A DNA stretch of 64,000 bases, taken from Mesostigma viride. Lineage: Eukaryota; Streptophyta; Mesostigmatophyceae; Mesostigmatales; Mesostigmataceae. The notes beneath the pieces are model-generated. The model saw only the letters and a program-made list of their open reading frames with translations, had not been told where the DNA came from and made no database searches. A program made the translations under genes and the position numbers. The DNA lies in contig RPFO01001128.1 in NCBI GenBank assembly GCA_009746045.1, positions 1 to 64,000 on the forward strand, given 5' to 3'. This document shows positions 29,480 to 40,038 of the stretch, piece by piece. Each line of letters starts with the position of its first letter. Position 1 is the stretch's first letter.

Positions 29480-31171
29480 CCCCTAAATGGTCTTGCGGCC
29501 GATTTTCCGCCAAAAATCGAGTTCCAGCCGATGCATCGGCCCCTTCTCGGGCGACCAAATGCCGCGAAAACTATTGAGAATTAGGAAAAGTTTAGCTGAG
29601 AAGATCGAAAGTTTATAAAATACTCTAAAGCATGGTATATGGGTTTGCATACTTCTGACAAAGTTATAGAGGTGTTCTGGCCGGTCAAAGTGCAAGGGGT
29701 CAGGGTACTTTTTCACGTACAACGTGCATTCCGGAAAACGACGACCTGGCCATGGCGGCTTGCGCCCACGCATGGCATTTACGTTTTCGTTCGAATTTTC
29801 TGACCAAACTTAGGATATTGATTTTATACGTCCTAAAGATCATACAGGCCAATTTCTGATTCGCGGGAATGCCCTTTGATAGGTGTCGGCAGCGTTCTTG
29901 CTGGAAAAAACTGCGATCAGGCCGGACGATAGAAACGTTGACAGCAATACCTTTCCGGCGTATTTTAAAGGATATATCGGTTTCTTTATAATTTTTATGA
30001 TACATAGTAGTCGTAAACGTGCAAGGGTGGCCAGAAATCGCCGAATCCAGCGACCATGCTGCACAACTTTGGTGTGCCGAAATGCGCCATTTTGCGGCCA
30101 CCGCCTGGGCCAAGGTAACGCCATCCATGCCTGGTAAAGCTTAAGCATCGTTTTCCTATCGATGTTTGACGTTTATATATACGTTCTAGCTTGTGTAGCA
30201 CATTCTTTTTGCATTATTCATGCTCTTTCTTGACCCTGGCCTGGCCCCTTTCTAAAACACCCTTCTTAGATGCTTCCCTCAGTCAGTTGACCTGCCACAG
30301 GGTGATGGTGATAAGTTTTAGAGGCTGTATGGGTTTGAATACCTCCATATATGTTTGTTATACATTTCCCATACACATATTGCATGAGTGTGAGGCAGTT
30401 GGCTGGTCGCTGTGGCATCATCAAGCACGTAACTGGTGAGTAAAAGCTTCCCATTGACAGCATGTGCCACCAGGTGTGCTGGCCATCACCTGGCAAGCTA
30501 TAGCAGCTTAGGCCTAGTTTATCCTTGCTAGGGCAGGCTGAAATAGGCTCAACATCACTAGTTTGTTGGTGGCTGCCTCCTAGAATGCATGCCTTGCGTA
30601 GGGTATCCGTACCACGTTACCTACGTGCATGGACAAGGTAGCACCTGCACATAGGTGCCATGTAAGGGCAGTGTGATGATGCAGTTATGTTTCCCCATCA
30701 TTGTGGAAGGGAAATGTATTGTTTGGCATGGTTGGTGGCCATATTAGTAGGTAGTATGCCCACCCCTACCCCCTTGGTTGCTTTTTACCAACGGTACCCC
30801 TATGGGCTGTACTGGGTGTAACTGCTGGTATACCCACCCAAATGATGACCCCAATGGCTCAAACTGTTCAGCAACTAATTGTTTATCATCCCTGAAGTGG
30901 TAGGTGCCTAGGTCTTATAACATAATAATTCAAAATGCACATTCTACCAAAAATGAAAACGCGCGTCTTGACCCCCCTGACTTTGACGGCAGTTATACAT
31001 GGCCTACCCTGCATATATGTGAGGTTGTGATATACCAACCCGAAGGGCAACTCATGGACATGCTTGGCCCCCAAGGACAGCCATTGGATATGGGTAGGTT
31101 GGATGGCATCTGGTTTGCAAAATTGTGAAGATCCAGCCGATTTATCGGCAGGATCTCAGACCATTTAGGGG
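29480..31171. mobile_element. TTAA-flanked piggyBac-like element inside gypsy-2 integrase
   Basis: TTAA is at 29476-29479 and 31172-31175. The ends are CCCCTAAATGGTCT and its inverse. The empty site survives in gypsy-3 (GCAATTGTTAAGGGAAAACT, near 59430), proving a precise insertion. Both ends have a subterminal CCAGCCGAT(N2)ATCGGC palindrome near 29528 and 31134. No transposase is encoded and no other gene was recognised in the 1.7 kb. Confidence 0.88.
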
Positions 31172-31175
31172 TTAA

Positions 31176-32366
31176 GGGAGAACTCTACCAAGCATAGATA
31201 ATCCTCCCAATCACTCCCAGAGCCGTTAACATAGTGCCTCAGCGCTTCTTCCACTACGCTATTAAGACGTTCTACTAGATGAGAGGAGGAGGAGTGATAG
31301 GCAGTACCGAACGTAACCTTGGTACCGATAGCAGCGAAAAACTGCTGCCAAAAGTCAGAGGTAAATAGCTTATCTTTATCACTAATAAACTGCCTACTCA
31401 AACCATGATATCTATAGACGTTATTAACCCATATTAAGGTATAGGCGTGCGCAATCGCGTGCGGTGAGTTCTAAGGGACACGGCACGAGATGACACATAC
31501 GAGTAAAACGATCTACGAAAACAAGGATCTGGGCGTTACCTCTATCATTCTTCCTAAAAGGTCCTACAAAATCCATCATAATAATGGAGTCCCACGGCAT
31601 GCATGATGGGATCAGGTAGGGTCCTAGGTTCTGCTATCTGTCCTACATTGTTGGGTTTCATCTCCTGGCAAGATTGACAGGTTCTAACATACTCATCTAC
31701 ATCTTTTAAAAGGGAAGGCCAGTAGTAAGAGCGGGCTACTAGGTCCCGTACCCGTTTACCACCCTGATGAGCAGCTAAGTCATGCAACTCAAAGAGCAAG
31801 GAGGAGCGACAGATAGGAGGGACATACAGGCGCGATTGAGGGGGAGAATCTGCTATCTGCACATATAAAAACCCACCTACAAATTTACAAGGGTGCTTGC
31901 CTAATAATTGTTGGGGATGGGCGGCAATTGCAGCTAAAGCTTCCGGCTCAGTGGCCGTAAATCTACTAATAAGGCGTTCAAGATCAGAGGTAGGCATCGC
32001 TACAGAGGTATCCAGAACAGGTTTAAAGAGGTCTCCTACCGCCTTGCCAAAGAGAAGGGGAGGTCCTAGAGGGACTATGTTATCATAAGACTTTCCTGAC
32101 CTAGTCGCTATATGGCTAAGCGGTATAGAAAGTTTATTTTTCCCCTCCCCCCCCACCGAGACCACAGGAAGGGCCTCACACGGGAGAGAGAGTCCTACGT
32201 GAGAAAGGAGATCAGGCATGCGAACAGCTGTATGAAAGAGATAGGCATAGGATTCATCATCAGGTAGTTCACCATAAGGGGTTACACCCATAGTAGTAGG
32301 AACTAGAGTAGTATTGAGAACATAAGTCCTCGAAAAAGGAGTAATCTGCGCGACGGGAGAGTGCAT
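31176..32366 (-). pseudogene. Gypsy-2 integrase zinc finger and core, broken
   Basis: The part at 31554-32366 holds the HHCC region (FELHDLAAHQGGKRVRD, then CQSCQ) and the start of the core. Frame changes follow near 31430-31600. At 31165-31401 are FISDKDKLFTS and SSHLVERLNSVVEE with the second Asp and catalytic Glu. The frame is closed by the TTAA element. Integrase inserts the cDNA into chromatin; this copy is not functional. Confidence 0.8.
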
Positions 32367-32754
32367 CTGGTACTATGTTATCTACACCCTTAACATACTG
32401 AAGTTTAAAAGGGGAAAACTGTGCTAAAAACTCCATCCAGCGCGCTTGACGAGGGGTAAGGTTGGGTTGGGAGAGAAGATGGGTAAGGGGACGGTGATCC
32501 GTTTGGATAACTAATCTATAAGGATCTATCTCACAGGGTTCATTCAGGCAAACATCAAATTGGGCACCTTTAAGAAAGTGCTGCCACGCGTGGCAACAAT
32601 ACACCACCGCTAAGAGTTCCTGCTGGTGTACGGGATAGTTACGCTCCGCAGGGAGCATTGTCCTAGAGATATACTCAATTGGCTGTAAGCCCTGACCCTG
32701 ATCCTGGAGAAGGACGCCCCCTATAGCTACCTTACTAGCGTCTGTAGCTACCAC
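32269..32754 (-). pseudogene. Gypsy-2 RNase H domain fragment
   Basis: RNase H motifs are in order: VATDASKVAIGGVLLQ (first Asp), YPVHQQELLAVVY (Glu), VIQTDHRPLTHL (Asp) and DNIVPDALSRR. The domain degrades the RNA strand after copying. Upstream, 32755-33077 holds the broken RT-RNase H connection, including a stop. Confidence 0.85.
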
Positions 32755-33077
32755 AAAGGGTTTAGTAGTATCAGGTAGGATGAGTACGGGAGGAGAGAGG
32801 AGTAGGGATTTTAGACACTGAAAAGCCGACTGACACTCACTACTCCAAACAAAGGGGATATCTTTCTTTAATAAATGATTGATAGGGGCTGCTATAGTTG
32901 CGAAACGCGGGATAAAACGCCTATAGTAAGAGGCAATCCCTATAGGAAACTACGTACACCTTTAACGTCGGTAGGGGTAGGCCATTCCTGAATTGACTTC
33001 GTTTTATCCGGGTCGGTAGCGACCCCGGCATCTGACAAGACGTGTCCAAAAAATGGTACACTCCTACCAGAACGAAC

Positions 33078-34476
33078 TTAAGCACGGCGAGCCCACAAAG
33101 AATTTTCAGCCATTATTTCTAAGACTTTCTTTAAATCACGTAGGTGCGTTTCAAAATCAGGGGAGTAAATAAGGATATCATCTAAGTAAGCTTGAGCACA
33201 AGAACGATCGTGCTCAGATAAAGAAACAGAGGAGAAGGAAGGATCCTTTAAATCAGATGACACTTGAGGAAGGTGAGAATTACCCATAACAGGTCTAAGC
33301 ACTTCATTCATTAACATTTGAAAAGAGGCAGGAGAGTTACAGAGTCCCATAGCCGCTACTCTAAACTGGTAATGACCAAAAGGGGTAGCAAAGGCGGTTT
33401 TATGGCAATCCTCAGGCGCTATACGCAGTTGCCAAAAACCATCCGCACAATCCAGTACCGTGAAACAGGTGGAACCTTTAACCTTACCATATATCATCAA
33501 TACGAGGTAGAGGGTATTTAGACTTCACAGTAATGTCATTTAACTTCCTATAATCAGTAACTAGGCGAAACTTGCCATTTGGCTTAGGAACTAACAGGAC
33601 ACCAGCTGAGTAGGGGGAGTTACTAGGCTCTATCAATCCTGCTTCTAATAGTGACACTAAAATCTGTTTTAGTTCCTTTAATTCGGTAGGGCCCATTCTA
33701 TACATCGGAGAGTGCGTAGGAACTGCACCGTCCTTGATAACTACACGGTGTAAAACAGAACGAGGAGGAGGATAAGAAGGAGTCTTTTCTTCAAAAACTT
33801 TTGAGGAATCTATCACAGCCATGTATCGTACTATTTCATTTTCAGTAAATCCCACTCCTATTGTATCCACTGTGTTTACATCTATATCCACACTATTATT
33901 AGTGATAGGTATCTCCTGTACTTCTAACTGAAGGAACATACATAATAGGTATCCATATTCCTTTAGTTCAGATCGCAATTCATCATTGGACATTAATACT
34001 TCAGGTATAGGTCTTACAGGAGGATCAACAGGTGTAGGAGGAGTAATATCTACCAAGGATAAATTTTCTAATCTATAATGACGTTCCGGTACCCAGTAAG
34101 TCTGAGCTATCTGGAAACCAAATGACCATGGTATCATAGTAATCTTATTATCCTGGTGCCAATCTAATCCTAGTAATACATCAGCGGTAGTGATAGGGCC
34201 TATAGTGGCCGTCAGGTTGACAGTACGTCCTTGTATGACCAGGGGAAGGGACACCGTACCCGGGGAATGACTGGTGCGACCGTCAGCATAATGGACAGTG
34301 ACAGTTTTGGTGTGAGGGATAGGGACTAGTCCTATAAAACGCCTAACTAGGGCCTCGCTCACAAAGGAGCTAGCCGCACCGCTATCCACTAACACAGAGA
34401 CATTCAAAAGTTCATCAGCATGCAAGAAGGGGTCTACAACAGTATGGGGAACGGTTAAGCCACCATTCAAAAACAT
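33078..34476 (-). pseudogene. Gypsy-2 protease and reverse transcriptase, one frameshift
   Basis: From the ATG at 34476 there is a retropepsin with VLVDSGAASSFVS and VLLGLDW, then a linker. RT starts at MGPTELKELK and continues FRLVTDYRKLNDIT, SKYPLPRIDDI. The frame shifts near 33490. RT continues with FTVLDCADGFWQLR, FRVAAMGLCNSPASFQ and the catalytic AYLDDILIY, then stops near 33078. About 25 extra residues (DLKDPSFSSVSLSEHDRS region) separate the PASFQ and YLDD motifs, a feature shared with gypsy-3. Confidence 0.88.
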
Positions 34477-34582
34477 AAGAGGACGGACACGTAGTGGTAG
34501 GGATGATTCAGCTCCTACAGAGGTGATAAAAACAGGCAGGCAAAAATTATTATCTGGGGTACTATCTAAGGACCTGTCCAGG

Positions 34583-35342
34583 TTACCCCCGGCTGACAGG
34601 CCTACTGTTCCCCCTCCCCCCCAAATCCATAGGAACTAACCCCGAAGAAGACCCTGGCGAAAAAGCCACTGCTGGAGGGTCACGAGGGAGCGAAGAGGGT
34701 GCAGGAGCCTGATTATCATAGGGGAACCCTGGGGGTCCTGTCTGCACAGCATTCAGCCTACTAGGGGTAGCTGAGGGAATGCGTCCTGGAGTGGGACGAA
34801 TAGGAGCACGCTGAGGGGTACGAGGAGGGCGAGCGTCGGGATGAGGGGGAGCACCCGAAAGGAACTTGGGGCACTCACGTTTAAGATGACCTACTTCCTT
34901 ACAATGATAGCATGTGATATGAGAGACATCCAGAGCTGAAAGGTCAGTAACGCAAATATCTAATTCTTCTACATAGGAGTTCTCCTCCTCAGGGGTAAGG
35001 CTAATGTTATTAATACGGGAACGGGTAGGAAGAGAAGGAGTGGTGAAGAAATCTGCTACTCGTAAGAGATGCTGACGCACATGCTTGAGGGGTAGATCAG
35101 TAAAACGGTAGGCAGAGAACTGGCGCTTTACCTCACGTAATAAGGGTCTACTGAGGCCTTGTAGGAAGCGAGCACGTACTTCTGCGCCCGACAAATCCCT
35201 AATTCGTACCATCTGTGCATCAAATTCTTTCATGTACTCCTTAAAACGATTTAGTACCCTGCTGCAAAGTACCAAAGGCTAATCTATCCTGCCAATCTGC
35301 ATCAGGAGGGACTAGATGGACTGGCTGACACCCAACAGTTTT
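34583..35342 (-). pseudogene. Gypsy-2 Gag, C-terminal part
   Basis: After the inserted element the Gag resumes at VHLVPPDADWQDRLAFGTLQ. A shift at about 35240 leads to KEYMKEFDAQMVRIRDL and a CCHC knuckle, CYHCKEVGHLKREC, with a Pro-rich tail to 34583. It aligns with gypsy-1 Gag around LRQGTTPFREF and the knuckle. Confidence 0.82.
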
Positions 35343-37069
35343 GTCCTCAATTGAGGACAGTGCAATACTGTTAATAACTCTCTCACACACACAAAAAAAA
35401 ATATGGGGCTTTGAAGCATGATCATTTATGATGTGTTTGAGAGTTCCAATGCTTAACATCATCCATATGTGCGCATTTCCTATTTAATTATGAATTGTTA
35501 CGTGCAGGGGGGCCTGCATCGGCAACCAAGGAAAACCCTCCACTAGAATGTACGAGAGAATGAGACATAAAGACCATGCTTCCAAGGACCACAAGCGGTC
35601 AGCAAACCCATAGGACACCTCCCTAACATGTGGCAGCCACCCCGGGGCTGCCCATGCTTGGCCACCTCACGGAAAGCTATGACAGACGGCCAGGAACCCG
35701 ATACGAGCAATTGCACTTGGCAGAGCACAAGGAAAGCTAGCTAAGCCAAACTAGGGTAAGGACAGGTTTTCAGTGGCCAAGGTCGGTCCTAGGTCTTCGT
35801 AGGACGCTTAGGTGACACCATGGTGCTTTAGCACCCTTACTAGAGCCATGCATGCAATATAAAGGGCTCATTATAGGTATTGCAAAGACGAAGAGGCTAT
35901 CACAGCAGCAGAATGCCAACATGACAAGGTCAACTCCTCTACCTAGCTCCCTCTAGAAAAAGGGTTATATGTCAGAAACCATATAGGCAAGATCCCAGAA
36001 AGCCTGGGAAAAACTTTCAGCAACAAGGCAGCAACAAGAAACCATCCACACTACGCTTACCATAGCAAGCAAGGCATTGCTTTTAACGCCAGCGTTGGCC
36101 ATGCAGATAACGATTACCTTTGCATTGACGGAACGGAAGGAAAAAACGGTGGCCAGCTAACACTCGCCTCTCCCCATTCAACAGCGGCATGAAAACGAAG
36201 GGGCTGGGCATAATACACAATCGAAATCATACAATGTAATCGAATAACAACCTACGACATGTGTTGTCGCAATTTATATGAAGAAACGGATGCGGATGAT
36301 GTCCGGAGACGGCTTCTCGACGTGCTCCCAGCCGGCCAGATGCGCGGAAAGGCTCGAAAATTATAAAAGAAAGCATGGGGACGCGCGGGCAGCACCCAGC
36401 CTTGCGGCAAATGAAATCTATGGCTCGCGCCCACCGCCGTCGTCGCCAGGCGCAACGACGATCTGACGACATAAAAACTGGGTATATTTAACGCTTCCAA
36501 CCGCCCAAAATACTTGTACCCAGAACTCGCCCTTGAACCCGAAAGCGTAACAATACCCACCCTCACGGTATCCGTTGCTAATGTCAAGAAAAAAGCGCGC
36601 ATCACAGAGCAGTATACCGGCTTGTCATGCAATCTACGCCGCCTCCCGTTTTTCTGCAAACTAGACAAATTCCGTTCATCAAAGGATTTTTTAGAGAATA
36701 AAAAGCGACTGCCCCCCAAAAACAGCTTGAGCGGAAGCTCTAGATGTCGATGTATAATTCTGTCTTGGTCCGGGGCAAAACGATCGCCTGTAGTTCAGGC
36801 AAGCCTCGGACCTGGCTCGACCCCATAGCCGCAATTTGCGGGAACACACGCACGCATTGCAACGTTCCCACCAAAATAGGTACTTTTCTCCACCACATAA
36901 TTTACAGGTACGGACGGGTCCTGTCGACCCCAGTACCGCGCCGCGCCGGGTACCAAGTCCATTTTCGCGGGAAAAGGGTCAGATGACCGTTGGGACCAAG
37001 GTTTCGCGCCAATACCTGCTGCTGAAGGTGCTGTCCTTATTGGGAGGATTTTGTCCTCAATTGAGGACA
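35340..37069. mobile_element. Element with GTCCTCAATTGAGGAC termini inserted in gypsy-2 gag
   Basis: A perfect 16-bp palindrome lies at 35343-35358 and 37053-37068, preceded by TTTT at both ends. Gag codons break at one end (HCPKLT) and resume at the other (VGCQPVHL), so 1.7 kb is inserted. The interior encodes no recognised transposase. The TSD is at most two or three bases (AC or ACT) and uncertain, so the superfamily is open. Confidence 0.75.
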
Positions 37070-37176
37070 TGTGAGTTTGGGGCAATGGTTCTCTAAACGC
37101 TTGAACAATTCTGCTACTGAGTTAGGGTAGGCATGAGAGAGAGGCCAAAGACTCACACTGGATGAGGTTAGCAAGC

Positions 37177-38100
37177 TCAGGAGTAATACAGGTAGTAAGA
37201 TAGTGAGGGACTAGCTAGTACAGCATCAGAGAGACGCCATCTATTATGATTTTGCCACGACTCTGTGTTCTGGGTAAGCAACATAATAAAAGTGAAAAAC
37301 TGTTGAGGGGTAGACTTAACATCCAACTTGGGTAGGTTAGCAAAGAGGGGAAGAGCAGGGGGCTTAGGGGGATTAGAAGGGTCAGATTTACCCATAGGAC
37401 CACTGTCTTCCACTGCTACATACGAGGGATAGAAGGAAGGAAGAGGAAAGGTTTTGGATAGGGGTCTAGAAGGGGCCACCGTTTCAGGATGGTGCCCATA
37501 GGAGAAGGGAACAGTATATTGCTCACGAAGGGAGGAGTAGGCAAAATGATCATAGTTTCTGTCATCTAGAGGCATGGTGCTGAAATCACTATTAACTTCT
37601 AAATCAGCCACACGGATAGGGACCTGGGCAGCCTCGTAGGCCGTATCAGGGTAGGACCAAGAAGCAGGGGGATAAAAGGGAACTGCACTAGGGCGCCCAG
37701 AAGGGCCGACAGGGGCAGAGGTACGACCCGTGTTAAAAGCAGGGATGGAAGGCACAGGATGGGGAGGAGGCCTAGAAGCATTGTCAGGGAGTGAGGACCG
37801 AATTGAAGGTTGAGCCAAGGTTGCAGGAGGGGCAGGGGCCTGGTTCATAGCAAAAGAGGGTTCATCACTAAATCTGACACGTTGTTCAAAGGTAGGTGGG
37901 GTAATTGAGGGACGACGGCGACCACCAGTAACAGGAGAAGGAGGTGAGGTACGCAGATTACCTTGAGGAGTGAGATGGTGCACCGTTTCCAAGGAGTCCC
38001 GTCGGTTACCACGAGCATTGTTATTGTTATTAGTAGTATTATTATTAGTAGTAGTAGTATTGGTAGGTATAGGCGACATCTCTCCACCCACTGGATCCAT
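37177..38100 (-). CDS. Gypsy-2 Gag, N-terminal part
   Basis: From the ATG at 38100 there is an Asn/Thr-rich start, a Pro/Ser-rich region, then the beginning of the capsid region (LPKLDVKSTPQQFFTFIMLL). The frame ends early at 37177. In a shifted frame YPNSVAELFKRLENHCPKL continues to the insertion at 37069. Gypsy-1 Gag has the matching LYPRTVEELLERIE. Confidence 0.78.
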   Translation of the reverse strand: MDPVGGEMSPIPTNTTTTNNNTTNNNNNARGNRRDSLETVHHLTPQGNLRTSPPSPVTGGRRRPSITPPTFEQRVRFSDEPSFAMNQAPAPPATLAQPSIRSSLPDNASRPPPHPVPSIPAFNTGRTSAPVGPSGRPSAVPFYPPASWSYPDTAYEAAQVPIRVADLEVNSDFSTMPLDDRNYDHFAYSSLREQYTVPFSYGHHPETVAPSRPLSKTFPLPSFYPSYVAVEDSGPMGKSDPSNPPKPPALPLFANLPKLDVKSTPQQFFTFIMLLTQNTESWQNHNRWRLSDAVLASPSLSYYLYYS

Positions 38101-38224
38101 CTTTAATTAAGTAAAGGAAAGAAGACAACAAACGTTGCCTTAAGAAAGGAATAGGAATCTAAATGGAAGCAATAAAGGAAAAGGAAAAACCTTGAATGTC
38201 TTTTAAGCAAAGAAACAATTAAAA

Positions 38225-38617
38225 TCAATCCTTTTTAACCACAGTAATGGATAGGGAACCAAACTCTAAGGTGAGAGGAGTATCTGAGCTAGATGAGGAT
38301 GCAGCCCGTTTAGGGGGAGAAGAAGGAGGAGTAGCAAAGACTAGAGATTCCACTGGAGGACGACCATGAGGGATAGAGCGTACATGTAGGCCTAAATCTG
38401 ATTCACTATGGTCTATAAGGAACTGCTGAGCTTCTTCAAAGGTCACAAATTTCTTATACCTAATTACGTTGTATACACGGTTCTGAACTATCTTCCTAGC
38501 GTCGGACCAAGAAAGGAAAATGGCGGACCATTGAGGCGTAATCACTACGTAATATTTGGCTAAGCTATTATCGCTGGAAGAATGGGAAGGAGCAGTAAAA
38601 GCACGACGCTGGCTCAT
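38225..38617 (-). CDS. Gypsy-2 5' accessory ORF with RNase H1 hybrid-binding/viroplasmin-like domain
   Basis: 130 residues from the ATG at 38617 to the stop at 38225, upstream of gag. Residues about 20-68 contain YYVV, AIFLSW, a spacer, YKKFVTFEEAQQFL. This matches the pattern of the small domain found at the N-terminus of eukaryotic RNase H1, where it binds RNA-DNA hybrids, and in caulimovirus inclusion-body proteins. The key Trp, Phe and Lys-Lys-Phe positions are kept. The rest is Ser/Pro-rich. The ORF is intact while other parts of the element are broken. A role in handling hybrids or particles during reverse transcription is inference. Confidence 0.7.
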   Translation of the reverse strand: MSQRRAFTAPSHSSSDNSLAKYYVVITPQWSAIFLSWSDARKIVQNRVYNVIRYKKFVTFEEAQQFLIDHSESDLGLHVRSIPHGRPPVESLVFATPPSSPPKRAASSSSSDTPLTLEFGSLSITVVKKD

Positions 38618-39145
38618 GGTAACGCACCTGGTGGGTCTTGTGGCGTCACCCTAGCAGTAGGAGGAGTAGGCGACTTATCTGGTTGATCTGGAGCACCGAA
38701 AGCAACACGAGGGCGGCAATAGTCCAGCTCTCGTCCTAAAATCAGCGACCAGTCCCTCTGCGGGTACGGCCGTCTAATAAAACAGCAGCACGAAGGAAAA
38801 AGGTATAGTCTACCACGACGCTACTCGTCTCACTGTTGCCAAACCAAACAATTATCCTCTATCTACGACAGGAAGACAATGATCCTCTATCTACGACAGG
38901 AAGAAAACTTGCGCAGGAAAACAAAGCGAAGGAGCTATCTACGAAAGGGTTTATCCGCTACGAGCAGGTCTAGCATCTAGGCAGATCGTGTCCCGAACCG
39001 GGCAGCACTACTCTCCCAGCTTGACGGCGACCCGCCCATTACCTGTCAAGAAAGTGTCGTCTTCGTATCCCTGGACGCGGAAGGGTTCTTGCAAAGGCGT
39101 ATGTGACAAAGGACCGTCGTCTCGTTCTCTATACCTACGAAAGTT
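38618..39145 (-). other. Gypsy-2 untranslated leader
   Basis: Between PBS and first ORF; no gene seen. A short direct repeat, ATCCTCTATCTACGACAGGA, occurs near 38860 and 38880. Confidence 0.6.
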
Positions 39146-39157
39146 CCTCCGATACCA
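39146..39157 (-). promoter_or_regulatory. Primer-binding site of gypsy-2, tRNA-iMet type
   Basis: The minus strand reads TGGTATCGGAGG one base after the 5' LTR. The common initiator-Met PBS is TGGTATCAGAGC, so 10 of 12 bases agree. Confidence 0.75.
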
Positions 39158-39158
39158 T

Positions 39159-40033
39159 TGTTACGTCCTAAACTTCTACCTCCACCTCTACCTCTACTGG
39201 GCCTGATACTACCTAAATTGGTCAGGCCTCCTCTACTCAAACCCCTAGCGAAAGACGAACGAGACGGAGCTGATCTCAATGCATTCACGTATGTGTTGCT
39301 ATAATACGCCATACAACCATTTACCCGAACCCGTTTATTCCAGGAATAGAGGAAGGAAACACACTACACTGCCGTGACCCAAGCCTATATGTGTTAATTC
39401 ATTTAACACACGCTGAGTGACCACACGAGGGGTAGAACGTGCATAAATGGTCACCAACGGTCCAACATGCTCGGGCCGACCTGGCCCTCGCCTACAGATG
39501 CACAGACAGATGCACAGATGCACGCTGGTCCACTACATTCTACCAAAGGATAAGGACCATTAATAAAGTACGCGGCGCGGCGCCCAAAAGCACCCAATGT
39601 ACCACAGTACTGTTACGAGGACAATAGTGTCCCAGTTGGAACTACACGTAAACCTAGGAACGATCGAGGCAAAAGACCTAATTTACGTCCGTAACTACAA
39701 CGATGCATAGCCTTATTTAGTAATGTTGTGCCCATGCAGGGAGTCACTCTCTGCTGAGAAGCCATGCCATAGCTCTTGTATAGCCATGATGATCTTCCCC
39801 CTCACAGGCATGCTCCCCCCTTACCCGGGCATAGCGTGATAGACCATGAGGGTGCGGGTGCCCTGGTGCACCTAGAGCAAGTGTTGTTTACATTCCCACC
39901 CTTGCAGGAAGTAGCTTAGAATGTATTATAGGCCCATATGCCCCTTCTCAGGGCTATGTGCTACATATACTCCCAACGGAGTTATGTTCCTAATTAATTA
40001 ATTAACTACAACGAATTGTTACGCGACGTAACA
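39159..40033 (-). repeat. Gypsy-2 5' LTR with SINE-like insert
   Basis: Same sequence as 25586-26153, with about 300 bases of S1 inserted after its first 20 bases. It ends at the palindrome 40017-40033. Confidence 0.92.
39703..40002 (+). mobile_element. SINE-like insertion S1
   Basis: 300 bases flanked by the 11-bp TSD TAACTACAACG (39692-39702 and 40003-40013). The 3' end is TGTGCTACATATACTCCCAA followed by CGGAGTTATGTTCC and an ATTA tail. It resembles the LINE ends at 48917-48945 and 56729-56760. A second copy is at about 44392-44706 in reverse. No coding capacity. Confidence 0.85.
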
Positions 40034-40038
40034 GTACG

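Larger units (their letters stand above)
25586..40033 (-). mobile_element. Complete Ty3/gypsy chromodomain retrotransposon gypsy-2 with three nested insertions
   Basis: Two LTRs in the same orientation, 25586-26153 and 39159-40033, are flanked by the 5-bp TSD GTACG (25581-25585 and 40034-40038). On the minus strand the order is 5' LTR, PBS, HBD-like ORF, gag, protease-RT-RNase H-integrase-chromodomain, extra ORF, PPT, 3' LTR. Insertions are at 29480-31171, about 35340-37069 and 39703-40002. Without them the element is about 10.7 kb. Stops and frameshifts show that it is now inactive. Confidence 0.92.
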
